64,000 nt of DNA from Daedaleopsis sinensis (Eukaryota; Basidiomycota; Agaricomycetes; Polyporales; Polyporaceae): NCBI GenBank assembly GCA_033807695.1, contig CM066308.1:310001-374000 (forward strand). Reading direction: 5' to 3'. This document shows, in pieces, positions 20,699 through 30,368 of this stretch. The first letter of the stretch is position 1. Every line of letters starts with the position of its first letter. The notes under the pieces were generated by a model. It did not search any database. It saw nothing but the letters and a program-made list of their open reading frames with translations, and was not told the DNA's origin. The position numbers and the translations under genes are program-made.

Positions 20699-22395
20699 AT
20701 GGACAAGTGGGACTCGTTGCTCCTCTCGTACGAAACCGAAGCGCGTGACCACACGCGCGAAGAAACATCACGGAGCAGGGCACCAAGCCGAAGTGCGCCG
20801 AGAGGTTCCACGTACAATACAGACGAAAGACAACCGACGAGTGGGGAGACTTCTCCTTCATTGATAGAAAAACCGGATTCTCGTGTTCAGAAACTCCCTG
20901 CCCATACCGACATAACGACATCGAACGGCCAATCTGGTACACCGGTGACAGTCCAAGGATCAGACTTATCCCCCGACCACAACCAATCGAGTCCTTTGTC
21001 ACTTCCCCAACTGCAGTCAACTCCGGTTCTCTCACTCCCACTCAAGAGCAAGTCGACGCTCACCTCGCGGGAAGCGCCTTCGACCTCACCCCACTCCAAG
21101 AAGCCCTTCCTCTCCCAGAAGCTCGAGCTCCCGGCCCGTCCAACCGATCCGTATCCTCTTCCTCGTCGTCCAGCACAGCTACCCAACACTCCTCTTCGAG
21201 CTCCTCATCCCAACCTCATACCAGAATGGGGACAGCACCGCAACCGGCGTTCTCGCTCGACCAAGACGCGAAAACCTTCTTCACGAACCTCTTCCAACGC
21301 CAACACGTCATCCGAGCCTCCGCGCCCAAAGTCGCCGATCCAGAACCCTTCGATGGATCCCCAGACGCGTATAACGCCTGGAAGTATCTACTCCAGGTCT
21401 ACGTGGCCGGTATGGGAACAGATGATGCAATCCGGCTCGTTCTTTCCTACATCCGGTCCCCGCGTCTGATGACTTGGAAGAAGAACTTTGTGGAAACCAA
21501 CTTTGTGAATGGTACCTGGCTTACGAAGATCGCCGACATGGACACGTTCTGGTCGAAGCTCGATAGTCGTTTCAAATCCCCTACTGACGAGTACGATGCG
21601 GTCAGCACCCTCGATCACATTCGCATGGGAAACAAGACGGCCGAGGACTTCTTCGCAGAATGGGAGGACTTAACGACACGTGCCGGCATGAATACGCAGC
21701 GCGACACCCCGTACATGCGCCACAAGCTGGAACTCGCCCTGCCTATGGATCCCGTGCAGATGATCTACGCCAACGAGACCGTGCCGGACACCTATCTCAA
21801 GTGGAAAAATCGCATCACGGCACTCTCTAAGCAGCATCACATTCATCAGCGTCTTTACGGACGATCACGGCAACAACAGCAGCAGCAACCACCTCCCCGC
21901 GCTCCACGACCTCCTCAGTACTACGCAGCGCCCCCTATGGCATACGCTCCTCCGCCGGGACCCCCACCTGCGCGCTATCAGTACTACGCACCTCCCGCAC
22001 CGCAGCAGCCTGTATATCAGGCTCAACCAACCAGTGATCGTCGTACTGGAACCGGTACCGTCTACGGAGGCCGAGGACAGCCGATGGACATCGACACCTT
22101 CCGCGCCAGGCCGTGCCGGAAATGTGGTGCCAAGCAGTCGGAGAAGGGCACGTGTGGAGACAGATGGCATGTCCCGAACCGCACCGGCCCAGACGCGCAG
22201 CGCGTGCGTCGATGGGAGGTTCCTGGTCAACGCGAGCCGTTCTTGGATGAGATTCGGCAATACATCGTCGAGGACCTGCAGGACTTCATGGAACAGGTCG
22301 TGCCGGAAATCGGAGCTGAGCAACAGGAGCAGGAGGACATTTCGGATTCGAGCAACGAGCCCATTGTTTCGGTTTTTCAGGACAATCAGTTCTAG
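20699..22395 (+). CDS. gag: Gag protein of the Ty3/gypsy element, probable frameshift near its start
   Basis: Structural protein that would form the virus-like particle. The frame used downstream is open from about 20749 to the TAG at 22393-22395, and the first ATG in it is 21226 (389 aa). Upstream of 21226 the frame still looks coding (DEWGDFSFIDRKTGF, then a Ser-rich stretch). The best start, ATG 20699 (MDKWDSLLLSYETEARDHTR), lies in another frame, so one base has probably been gained or lost near 20750-20760. The core (PEPFDGSPDAYNAWKYLLQV, then EDFFAEWEDL) is a standard gypsy Gag capsid domain. A Gln/Pro/Tyr-rich linker leads to an unusual zinc knuckle, C-x2-C-x9-C-x4-H (CRKCGAKQSEKGTCGDRWH), near residue ~300 of the 389. 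Confidence 0.85.
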
Positions 22396-22481
22396 CCGCA
22401 CGTAGATCTGATACGGACTTTTCTTATGTACTCGAATCCAGTAACGCAGATTGTACGATACCGATTCTCTCTCCCACCACT

Positions 22482-25400
22482 ATGCCTACCCTTATCGCCC
22501 CGTTATCGTCATCGGACCCTATCCCTGTATCTATCACATCTACCGAAGAGGCGTCTCCTAGCAAGGAGCGCGGCCGACGTGAATCGGTGCTTAATTCCTC
22601 TTCCAAAAATAACAAAAAAATCGAAAAATATCCTTGTGCGGAGGAACCAAAATCCAAACCAGTTAACGCCATCCCGATCATGCCCTACGGGCCTAAGTAC
22701 TTCCGAGCAGTCCGTGGCACAGGTGGAAAACGGCAGTTCGACGTCCCGGCCATGATCACAAACATCGAGACCCTGCGCACCTATGACATCAAAGCGCTCC
22801 TCGACACCGGCTGCACCGGATCGTGTATGCATCGAAACTTCGTCCTCAAAGCAGGTCTCACGCCTAAGCCTTTCGACCAGCCTATCGACGTCTTTAACGC
22901 CGACGGGACACCAAACATAGGGGGACGGATCACACACTATGTCGAAGTCGACCTGCAGATCGGAGATCACCGGGAGCGCATCCCATTCCTGGTCACAGAC
23001 CTCGGCAAGTCGGACGTCTTCCTGGGCCACGAGTGGATCGAACACCATAATCCCACGATCGATTGGAAGTCTAAGATTCTTGACTTCCGTCGCTGCCCGA
23101 GTACCTGCCAGCATGTCGTAAACCCCGGAGAGCGCGTTTTCATGGTTAACACTAAGTCATGGTGTGACTCGCGTACCGTCCACGTATGTGCAAAGACCTC
23201 GGTTGCAATGGAAATCGCTATCGAGCAGAATACGGCCAAAGCCAAGAAAATGTTCGAGGAAACAGTCCCTGAGCAGTATCGAGATTTCCGAGATGTCTTT
23301 GACGAATCGACGTTCTCTACTCTTCCTGAACGAAGGCCGTATGACCATGCGATTGAATTGACCGAGGATGCGAAACCGTACTGCGGAAAGATCTATCCCA
23401 TGACCCTAGACGAGCAGGATGCTTTAGATGTCTTCCTGGAGGAACAATTGAGCACTGGACATATTCGACCCTCTAAATCGCCCTGGGGAGCACCGTTCTT
23501 CTTTGTCAAAAAGAAAGATGGGAAGCTGCGACCAGTCCAGGACTATCGCAAGCTGAACAGCATGACTAAGAAGAACGTGTATCCACTCCCGCTCATGTCC
23601 AAACTCCTTGATCGACTCAAAGGTGCCAAGTACTACACAAAGCTGGACATTCGCTGGGGATACAACAATATCCGGATCAAAGAAGGTGACGAAGAGAAAG
23701 CCGCGTTCATCACTAATCGTGGGCTGTACGAACCTCTCGTCATGTTCTTCGGACTCACGAACTCCCCGGCCACGTTCCAGACCATGATGAATGAGATCTT
23801 CCGAGATCTTATTCTGACAGGAAAGGTCATTGTGTACTTGGACGACATCATCATCCTCTCCATGGACTTAGCAGAGCACCGGAAAACGGTCCGGGAAGTT
23901 CTACAGATCCTTCGAGAACACCGTCTCACGTGTAAACCCGAGAAGTGCGAATTCGAAACACAGGAAACAGAATATCTCGGTCATATCATCTCCCCTGGGG
24001 AAATTCGCATGGACCCAGGGAAGATCCGAGGTGTCACCGACTGGCCGGTCCCCACGTGCAAACGGGACGTCCAGAGTTTCCTTGGCTTCGCCAACTTCTA
24101 CCGACGGTTCATCAAGGACTTCTCGAAAACGGCCGGCCCGCTCAATCGTCTCACGGGTCTAACGGAATGGATGTGGGGTCCGGAACAGCAGCTCGCTTTT
24201 GAAGGGATCAAGAAAGCCATCACCAGCGCCCCGGTGTTAGCTATTCCAAATGACACAGATCCCTTCCGAGTAGAATGTGATGCTTCGAACTACGCTGTCG
24301 GAGCAGAACTTTCCCAGTGTCAAGATGGTCAATGGAAGCCAATCGCGTTCCTGTCACAATCTCTGACACCCGCTCAGCGCGGCTACGAGATCTGGGATCG
24401 TGAAATGCTCGCGGTAATGCTGGCACTCCAGGAATGGCGTCATTTCCTCCAGAGTGCACGTCAACCATTCGAGATTCATAACGATCACAAGAATCTCGAA
24501 TACTTCCGCAAACCGCAGCGGCTTAACCCCCGTCAAGCACGATGGCACACAGAACTCGCCAATTACCACTTCACCTTGTCACACAAGCCTGGTCGTAGTA
24601 TGGGGAAACCGGATGCTCTCTCACGTCGAGCTGATCACATGGACTCCGAAGTGCCACAGGAGGACGTCATCATGTTGCCGGAGCACTGGTTCAATGCTAC
24701 GCATACGGTTGACGGCGCTTCGGAGCTTCACGACTTGTGCCTTAAACATGTGTCTCTGTACGATCGCTCTATCGTCGAGAAACTAGGCCAATCGGAAGAC
24801 CTGGAATCAGCCGAGGACGGCTTGATCTACAGGAGGGGGAAGTTGGTCGTTCCAAATCACACGGAACTTCGCGGTCGTGTAATCGCAGCACATCATGACT
24901 CGATCTCAGCCGGACATCCGGGTGCAGTAAAGACGCAGGACATGATCATGCGGTCCTATTGGTGGCCATCCATTCGCAAAGACGTACGCAAGTATGTTGC
25001 TGGCTGTCACACGTGCCAACGGGTCAAGATTGATCGTCAACCGCGTGCAGCGCCGCTACACCCAAACCCCATCCCCACTCGGAACTGGCAGTACGTCTCC
25101 ATGGACTACATGACAGATCTTCCTCTTTGTAATGGTCGTGATGCAATCCTTGTCTTTGTATGCATGAAGTCAAAGGACTACATAGCCATCCCATGCTCAA
25201 AGACATTGGATTCAGAGGGACAAGCCAATCTGTTCATCGAACACGTCTACGCCCAGCACGGACTTCCAGAACGGGTATGGTCAGATCGAGGACCCACGCT
25301 CGCTTCCTCATTCACCACCGAGCTGTACCGGAAGTTAGGGGTCAAGACCAACACAAGCACTGCTTTCCATCCCCAAACCGACGGTCAAATTGAACGCATG

Positions 25401-25925
25401 AACCAAGAGATCCAGACATATCTCCGGATCTTTGTCAACCACCGCCAAGACGACTGGGTTCACTGGCTCCCGCTGGCAGCGTTCGCGTATCGGAATCGGG
25501 TACACTCGTCGACCGGGTTCTCACCCTTCTACATGACGCACGGTTACCACCCGTTCACCGGAGTCGAGACCAAGCAGGATCTGGTCAACGAATCTGCAAT
25601 ACAGTTCGCAGATCGGATGAAGCGCATCGGGGAACAGGCATCAGAGGCACTCACTGTCGCCCAGGATGCGATGAAGCGCCACTACGACAAACATCGGAAA
25701 GAAGCTCACGACTACAAGGTCGGAGACTTCGTTCTGCTCGACTCGTTCCACATTCGCACAGACCGACCCAAGAAGAAGTTTGAAGATAAGCGCTTCGGCC
25801 CCTTCCAAATCATCGAGAAGGTTGGAGCCAGTGCATATCGGTTAAAACTTCCGGCCAAGTGGAAAGCACTTCCTAAACCTACCGGACATTCTCGACTCCG
25901 ACAAGCAGGTCGAGGAGATACTTGA
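22482..25925 (+). CDS. pol: Pol polyprotein of the Ty3/gypsy element (protease, RT, RNase H, integrase)
   Basis: 1147 codons, in a different frame from gag and 86 bp after it. Domains in order: aspartic protease with LLDTGCTGS (D at residue 108); reverse transcriptase with KLDIRWGYNNIRIK and the catalytic YLDD at ~452-455; RNase H with VECDASNYAVGA (D ~600) and WDREMLAVMLAL; integrase with an HHCC zinc site (AAHHDSISAGHPG ... CHTCQ) and DDE acids in SMDYMTDLP, VWSDRGP and IERMNQE; then the GPFQIIEKVGASAYRL module. The domains are intact. The end of the frame is aberrant: near 25864 one surplus base moves the reading away from the chromodomain-like tail, which continues in another frame to 26277. 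This copy's integrase C-terminus is therefore broken unless the shift is programmed. Confidence 0.95.
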   Translation: MPTLIAPLSSSDPIPVSITSTEEASPSKERGRRESVLNSSSKNNKKIEKYPCAEEPKSKPVNAIPIMPYGPKYFRAVRGTGGKRQFDVPAMITNIETLRTYDIKALLDTGCTGSCMHRNFVLKAGLTPKPFDQPIDVFNADGTPNIGGRITHYVEVDLQIGDHRERIPFLVTDLGKSDVFLGHEWIEHHNPTIDWKSKILDFRRCPSTCQHVVNPGERVFMVNTKSWCDSRTVHVCAKTSVAMEIAIEQNTAKAKKMFEETVPEQYRDFRDVFDESTFSTLPERRPYDHAIELTEDAKPYCGKIYPMTLDEQDALDVFLEEQLSTGHIRPSKSPWGAPFFFVKKKDGKLRPVQDYRKLNSMTKKNVYPLPLMSKLLDRLKGAKYYTKLDIRWGYNNIRIKEGDEEKAAFITNRGLYEPLVMFFGLTNSPATFQTMMNEIFRDLILTGKVIVYLDDIIILSMDLAEHRKTVREVLQILREHRLTCKPEKCEFETQETEYLGHIISPGEIRMDPGKIRGVTDWPVPTCKRDVQSFLGFANFYRRFIKDFSKTAGPLNRLTGLTEWMWGPEQQLAFEGIKKAITSAPVLAIPNDTDPFRVECDASNYAVGAELSQCQDGQWKPIAFLSQSLTPAQRGYEIWDREMLAVMLALQEWRHFLQSARQPFEIHNDHKNLEYFRKPQRLNPRQARWHTELANYHFTLSHKPGRSMGKPDALSRRADHMDSEVPQEDVIMLPEHWFNATHTVDGASELHDLCLKHVSLYDRSIVEKLGQSEDLESAEDGLIYRRGKLVVPNHTELRGRVIAAHHDSISAGHPGAVKTQDMIMRSYWWPSIRKDVRKYVAGCHTCQRVKIDRQPRAAPLHPNPIPTRNWQYVSMDYMTDLPLCNGRDAILVFVCMKSKDYIAIPCSKTLDSEGQANLFIEHVYAQHGLPERVWSDRGPTLASSFTTELYRKLGVKTNTSTAFHPQTDGQIERMNQEIQTYLRIFVNHRQDDWVHWLPLAAFAYRNRVHSSTGFSPFYMTHGYHPFTGVETKQDLVNESAIQFADRMKRIGEQASEALTVAQDAMKRHYDKHRKEAHDYKVGDFVLLDSFHIRTDRPKKKFEDKRFGPFQIIEKVGASAYRLKLPAKWKALPKPTGHSRLRQAGRGDT

Positions 25926-26277
25926 TTCAAAGTTCCTTCGGAAAAAGCTCTGGTACTTCGTGCAATGGGTTGGACTACCGCGATCTGAACGACAATGGGT
26001 GGAACGTTCTATGCTGATCAAGGACGAGCGCGCGAAGAAGCTCATCTCCGAGTTCCACAAGGTTACCCCCAACGCCCCTTGCTATCACGTTACGCTACCC
26101 GCTCGCCAGGATGCTCGGTTTTTACTTACTACTTACGACAAGGACGATCAACAGATAGTGTACGATACTGATGACTGGAACTACTGGACTCTTAAATACG
26201 AACAATGGAAAAGTAGATGTCCCGACGGTATACAACCTGTAGTCTCACAACTTGTACGAGCACTTGCTTTCTCCTGA
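25866..26277 (+). CDS. Chromodomain-like integrase tail, out of frame with pol
   Basis: This open frame continues pol after the shift near 25864. It reads LWYFVQWVGLPRSERQWVER and then KKLISEFHK, the usual chromodomain pattern (YxVxWxG...W....L...LIxxF) found at the end of chromovirus integrases, where it binds histone marks and steers insertion. It has no start of its own; the ATG at 25960 lies inside the domain. It ends about 20 bp before the polypurine tract. Confidence 0.75.
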
Positions 26278-26299
26278 GGCATCGCGAGGACTCGATGCT

Positions 26300-26311
26300 A
26301 AAGGGGGGGGG
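26300..26311 (+). promoter_or_regulatory. Polypurine tract
   Basis: AAAGGGGGGGGG lies four bases before the 3' LTR. This is the expected primer for plus-strand DNA synthesis. Confidence 0.85.
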
Positions 26312-26314
26312 TAA

Positions 26315-26594
26315 TGTTACGAGCACATGTTCTACCTCGCCTCATCCTCGTTCCCACCCTGTTTCATTCGTTATTGTCTTAGCTATTGTCCTGTGACCCT
26401 CGACGGGCCTCCGTGCTTTCCGCTTGGTTTCCGTAGCACGCCTCATGTTCTTATTGTTCTACATGTGTTATTGTTCTCGTAGACAGGTCTCTACAATATA
26501 AAAGCCACTGGATGCTGGGGTAGAGTCCCCAGCTTCGGATTGGTACATTGTCACCCAACTCTAGTTTGCCTTCGTCCTAGCCTAGGGCGTATCA
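26315..26594 (+). repeat. 3' long terminal repeat
   Basis: 280 bp, apparently identical to 6700-6979. It is followed by GCTCG, the second copy of the target duplication (26595-26599). Confidence 0.93.
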
Positions 26595-26599
26595 GCTCG

Positions 26600-26834
26600 T
26601 GCCAGTGCATAGATGTCGCCACACATAGATAGTCCCGCTTGGCGTTTTTGGTACGCCTCTTCAGCAGGTGAGCTCCTGGAGCCATTGTGCTTGCCACCGC
26701 TACACCGACGTTCTGACATTGACAATTGTGGTACCTGCGTTTAGGCCGCTTACGACGGGACTTTGCATGTCCGAGTTAGCGCTTGCACTCAGGCGATAAG
26801 CGCCTAAACTTCAACTTGAACCACGTCTTTCGCC
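26600..26834. other. Short intergenic stretch
   Basis: Probable promoter of the 26835 gene. No repeat or element was recognised and no clear continuation of the HET-like remnant that lay left of the retrotransposon. Confidence 0.35.
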
Positions 26835-27305
26835 ATGACCTTGTACGAGCTTCCGCCCTCAATCAAATGCACAGACCTCTCGCTCCGCCGCTCCAAGGTA
26901 GTCACCATCCCTCAAGGACCGAATCCTACCCGCGCGTTCGGATACATCATCTACATCGACTGCCTGAAAGAATGGGCCGCGCGCTACCACGAGGAGCTGC
27001 GCGGTGAGAAGATGTCTGAGCTGCCGGAAGCCGAGCGCGAGGAAGCTTTCTTTGCGATACTCGGGACGACGGTCGGGTCGATCCCTATGGACGTCTACCG
27101 CAAAGTCCCGGGCCTTCCTCGACTGCGCCGCCGCATCATCCTCATGGACGGCGCTACGCTGACGTACATGTTTGTGCTCAAGGACGACAGCTCGCCGGAG
27201 GCGCTGAGGGCGCATGTCAGCGAGGAGGATCTCGTGAAGATGGGGGAGGTGCTGGGTGTTGGGGAGCAGAAAGCGAAGTGGTACTACGTCCCCAGTGATT
27301 GTTGA
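26835..27305 (+). CDS. Hypothetical ~155-aa protein, family copy 1
   Basis: Single exon, 156 aa, ATG in good context. Shared with the copy at 33186-33641 are IPQGPNPTxAFGYxxYxDCL near residue 27-46, a middle with YHEE/YYEQ, then VPGLPRLRRRIILMDGAT, VLKDDSSPEAL and a helical end (VSEEDLVKMGEVLGV). There is no signal peptide or membrane helix. The function is unknown and I do not recognise the family. The stop at 27303-27305 lies exactly where the aminotransferase pseudogene, on the opposite strand, loses its C-terminus, so this gene's arrival may have truncated the other. Confidence 0.75.
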   Translation: MTLYELPPSIKCTDLSLRRSKVVTIPQGPNPTRAFGYIIYIDCLKEWAARYHEELRGEKMSELPEAEREEAFFAILGTTVGSIPMDVYRKVPGLPRLRRRIILMDGATLTYMFVLKDDSSPEALRAHVSEEDLVKMGEVLGVGEQKAKWYYVPSDC

Positions 27306-28469
27306 GAAACCCGCTGGCAGCGTTACGACGCCCGTCTCGACCGCTAGCCGCTTGCACACCGTGTCCGCATGCTCGCCCGCGAACGGGTGGCGCACGAACG
27401 CGTAGTATCCTCCCTGCGAGCCGACCCTCCACTTCTCCGGCAGCTTCTGCTTGAAGAGCGTGTGCCGGTGCGCGACCGCCTCCGCTGTCTCGCGCACGAA
27501 CGCCCGCAGCGCCGGGATGAGCGGCGCAAGCGCGGCCTGGGGCGGGTGCGGCGCGCAGATCTGCAGCGAGTCGAGCGCGGTGTTGAGCGCGGGGAGGAGC
27601 GCGGGCGGGGCGCAGACGAGGCCGAGGCGATGGCCGGGGATGCAGTACGACTTGGAGAAAGAGAAGAGGTGGATGAGGGTCGTGCGCCATGTCTAGTCCG
27701 CGGGGAGGCCGCTTCCGGCCGCGGGAGGGCTGCTGCCGGGGGCGAAGAGGTGGTGCGGGACGCCGGTGGTGATGAAGTCGCGGTAGGTCTCGTCGAGGAC
27801 GAGCGCGATGTTGTGTTCTCGGGCCAATTTGGCGAAGGAGGCGAGGAGGGATGGTGGGTAGATCGCACCGGTCTACACAGGAGCTGTCTGTCAGTCTACG
27901 TGCTCACGTGGCGTGTGATGATTTGTCGGCTCACCGGGTTATTTGGCGTGCAGAGGACGATGGCCTTCGTTTTCGGAGTGATGAGCTCTGCGCAGCGCTC
28001 TGGAGAGGGTAGAAACCCGTATTTTGCATCCGTTTCCGGAAGAACGGGCTTGATCCCGAGCATAGTCAGGGTCATTCTAGCAGAACATCGTTTTAGTACA
28101 CGACGAACTGACGTATACTGCCAGGAATCGGACTCACTCGTGGTTAAAGTACCTGCGTAAGCATAGTCAGCGAATCTCTCGTTCCGATTGGGCTGAACAG
28201 TATACGCTACCACGGGATAGGCAGAATAATCTCGTCTCCAGCATCCGCAAGCGTAATCGCCACTGCGACGAACGCAAGGCTACACCCAGCCGTGATCGCG
28301 ATATCGCGATACGTGACGTCCGTGTCCGCGCCGTAACGAGCCTTCATCTCTTCCGCCATCGCCTCCCTGAGGGCAGTCACACCCTCATTTGGAAGATAAC
28401 CGCAGCTTTTTATCAAGGATGAGCTCTTCGAGAGTGCTTCCAAGAGGATAGGGGGAGGTGGCACCCCTG

Positions 28470-29502
28470 CATCTGGAAAAACCTCCTTTGCACATTTGCA
28501 ATAATTTGTACTACAATGGCAAAAATTGCATAAGTGTCAGATATGTCAGATATATCTAGGGGGGTCAAAATACTAGTACAAATTGGTACTAATTTGTGGT
28601 ACAATTTCACCATAATAGTAGCAATGTGGTATGAGTGGTGCCATGAGTAGACCCTCCTCATGCTCTGAAACCTCTTAAAAGGTGAATTCAATGGTCAAGA
28701 ATGAGGTATTGCCCCAGGTAGAGCAGGGAAAAAATGCGAAATAAAAATGGACCCACGAGGATTTGAACCCTAGACATAACTAGCCTCATCAACTGACCAC
28801 TGCAACCAACCACTACTCCATGTGACCTTGATATCTGAAGATGATACATCGCTCATATACCACTCCTTCCTGGACTGAGATGTTTTTACTCAAGCTTACC
28901 TCCGGGAAGACTGCTGTGCTCTGTAGCCAAATGGCTGTATACAGTATACTCTTTTGATCTACAGTCCACTCTACAATATATGTGCTCAGGATTATGTTTA
29001 AATCAGCTATAGCTCACATTAGTAGTAGAGCACAGTGGTTTTTCGGGAGGTGAGCTTGAGTAAAAACATCTAAGTCCAGGAAGGAGTGGTATATGGGCGA
29101 TGTATCATCTTCAGATATCAAGGTCACATGGAGTAGTGGTTGGTTGCAGTGGTCAGTTGATGAGGCTAGTTATGTCTAGGGTTCAAATCCTCGTGGGTCC
29201 ATTTTTATTTCGCATTTTTTCCCTGCTCTACCCGGGGCAATACCTCATTCTTGACCATTGAATTTACCATCTAACCCCACTTTTAGAGTGTTTAAGAGGT
29301 CTAAGAGTAAGAGCAGGATGTGATGATGCTGCAAATTGATAAAAAGTTTGTCAATATATTGCTCTGGATTAGTACACTTTTTCTACTAGTTATACTAATA
29401 TAGTTGGACCACCTTGCAAATATGTACAAGTTTGACACATGCGCAAAATGTGTAACACTTGCACACATTATTGCAAATTTGCAAGGGAGGTTTTTACAGA
29501 TG
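28470..29502. mobile_element. 1.03-kb fold-back (long inverted-repeat) element
   Basis: The outer ends are inverted copies: CATCTGGAAAAACCTCC on the left and CATCTGTAAAAACCTCC read from the right, followed by TTGCAxATTTGCAATAAT on both sides. Inner arms (28685-28925 and 29027-29275) are ~240-bp near-perfect inverted copies. An imperfect 11-12-bp direct repeat (TGGCACCCCTG at 28459-28469, TGGCACACCCTG at 29503-29514) looks like the target duplication and fits a Mutator-like origin. There is no coding capacity, so it is non-autonomous. Confidence 0.85.
29119..29212 (+). repeat. tRNA-like (pol III type) sequence in the fold-back arm
   Basis: TGGAGTAGTGGTTGG resembles an A box, and GGTTCAAATCC at about 29180 is a canonical B box. 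They are followed by TCGTGGGTCCA and a T run. A reverse-strand copy sits in the left arm (28748-28843). Acceptor and T-stem pairing is poor, so it is not a working tRNA but probably a SINE-type head. Confidence 0.6.
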
Positions 29503-29738
29503 TGGCACACCCTGGGACATGTCCAGCAACGGACGTCCTTCGGTAGGTCGGTAGGCGGCACCCCATTCGTAGGCCTGGGGAATGCTGCATATCAACGGGG
29601 AAGACGTTTCAGTGCTAACTCCAACAAAAGAGATTTCGGGCATCTCGAGGCTAGCGATAAAGGCACGCACTGCACTTACGGTGGTTTGCCGGTAGTCTTA
29701 ATACCCTCGGATATACGGAAAGAGAGTTTACCAGACAT

Positions 29739-30368
29739 ATTCGCTGCTTGAACTCGATGGTTGCCTTACGTTGAATCAGACCCGACGGTTTGTCGTAGAT
29801 GTCGATGAAGGTTTGAAGCAAACCATGCTGAACAAAAGTGGCAGGAAGCTTGCGGGCCGCGGGCCGCGCGCCGTGGGAGCCATTGGCGCTTGTGGCAACG
29901 ATCGCCTACGGCGGTTTCCGCCGACCTGCATCTTGACCATCATGAAGTTCGTCGTTCGTTTGGAGGATTCTCGCTGCGCTTCCGACGTGAGTAGGTCCCT
30001 AGGTATATTGGAAGCTTATCATACGAGAAAGTCTATAACACTGATGTGTCTGCGCTAGATCTTTGCAAAGACTAAGCTTGATCGCTTGTAGTTGAGCCTG
30101 AGGCCTGAGACGGAACTTCAGGCTCAGGTGGCGACTCACTGGTGAGTCACACGTTTATGTGCAGTAGTGATATCTATTGTTGCTAACTTTTGCTTCAATT
30201 GTAGAGACGAGACTCTCCGAGTTCGCCTTCGTTCAGGTCGGCCGGGTCTATTGTCTTGAGATCCGTTCATCCTAGAGTCTAGACCCCCGAGCCCTAAACA
30301 AGTGGTGAGTATATTCGACCAGCACCGACGACTCTGCTGTTAACTCCTGTAATCACCTACTCCATGCT
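29739..30368. other. Intergenic region between divergent genes
   Basis: This would hold the promoter of the former aminotransferase gene (minus) and of the HET-like gene (plus). A short inverted repeat GAGCCTGA...TCAGGCTC lies at about 30094-30126. No gene is supported. Confidence 0.4.

Larger units (their letters stand above)
6700..26594 (+). mobile_element. Ty3/gypsy (Tf1/sushi-type) LTR retrotransposon with a large nested insertion
   Basis: Two 280-bp LTRs (6700-6979 and 26315-26594) start TGTTACGAGC and end GGGCGTATCA. I saw no difference between them. A 5-bp direct repeat, GCTCG, lies immediately outside (6695-6699 and 26595-26599), so both ends belong to one insertion. A primer site follows the 5' LTR and a G-rich polypurine tract precedes the 3' LTR. 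Gag and pol occupy 20.7-26.3 kb. Without the foreign ~13 kb between the primer site and gag the element would be about 6-6.5 kb, normal for this group. Pol shows PR-RT-RNaseH-IN order and a chromodomain-like tail, as in chromoviruses. Identical LTRs point to recent insertion. Confidence 0.93.
27306..29738 (-). pseudogene. PLP-dependent aminotransferase (class I/II), disrupted three ways
   Basis: Fold-type I PLP enzyme by motif: LVLDETYRDF, the PLP-lysine segment FSFSKSYCIPGHRLG, and PKTKAIVLCTPNNP. Reading right to left: exon 1 29738-29680, intron 29585-29679, then exon 2 with EWGAAYRPTEGRPLLDMSQG. A 1033-bp element (28470-29502) splits the gene inside SQGVP|PPPILLEAL. After that come a ~17-base micro-exon (YFNHE) and further exons to about 27310. 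Defects are the inserted element, an in-frame TAG at about 27696 (before TWRTTLIHLFSFS), and a missing C-terminus after VVTLPAGF. The substrate cannot be told from the sequence. All splice sites still look usable, so decay is probably recent. Confidence 0.88.

Noticed and set aside
27369..28160. 263-codon plus-strand frame
   Set aside because: Antisense shadow of the aminotransferase pseudogene, whose motifs are on the minus strand.
29119..29212. Functional tRNA gene
   Set aside because: A and B boxes are present but acceptor and T-stem pairing is poor, no anticodon arm is clear, and it occurs twice in inverted arms of a mobile element.
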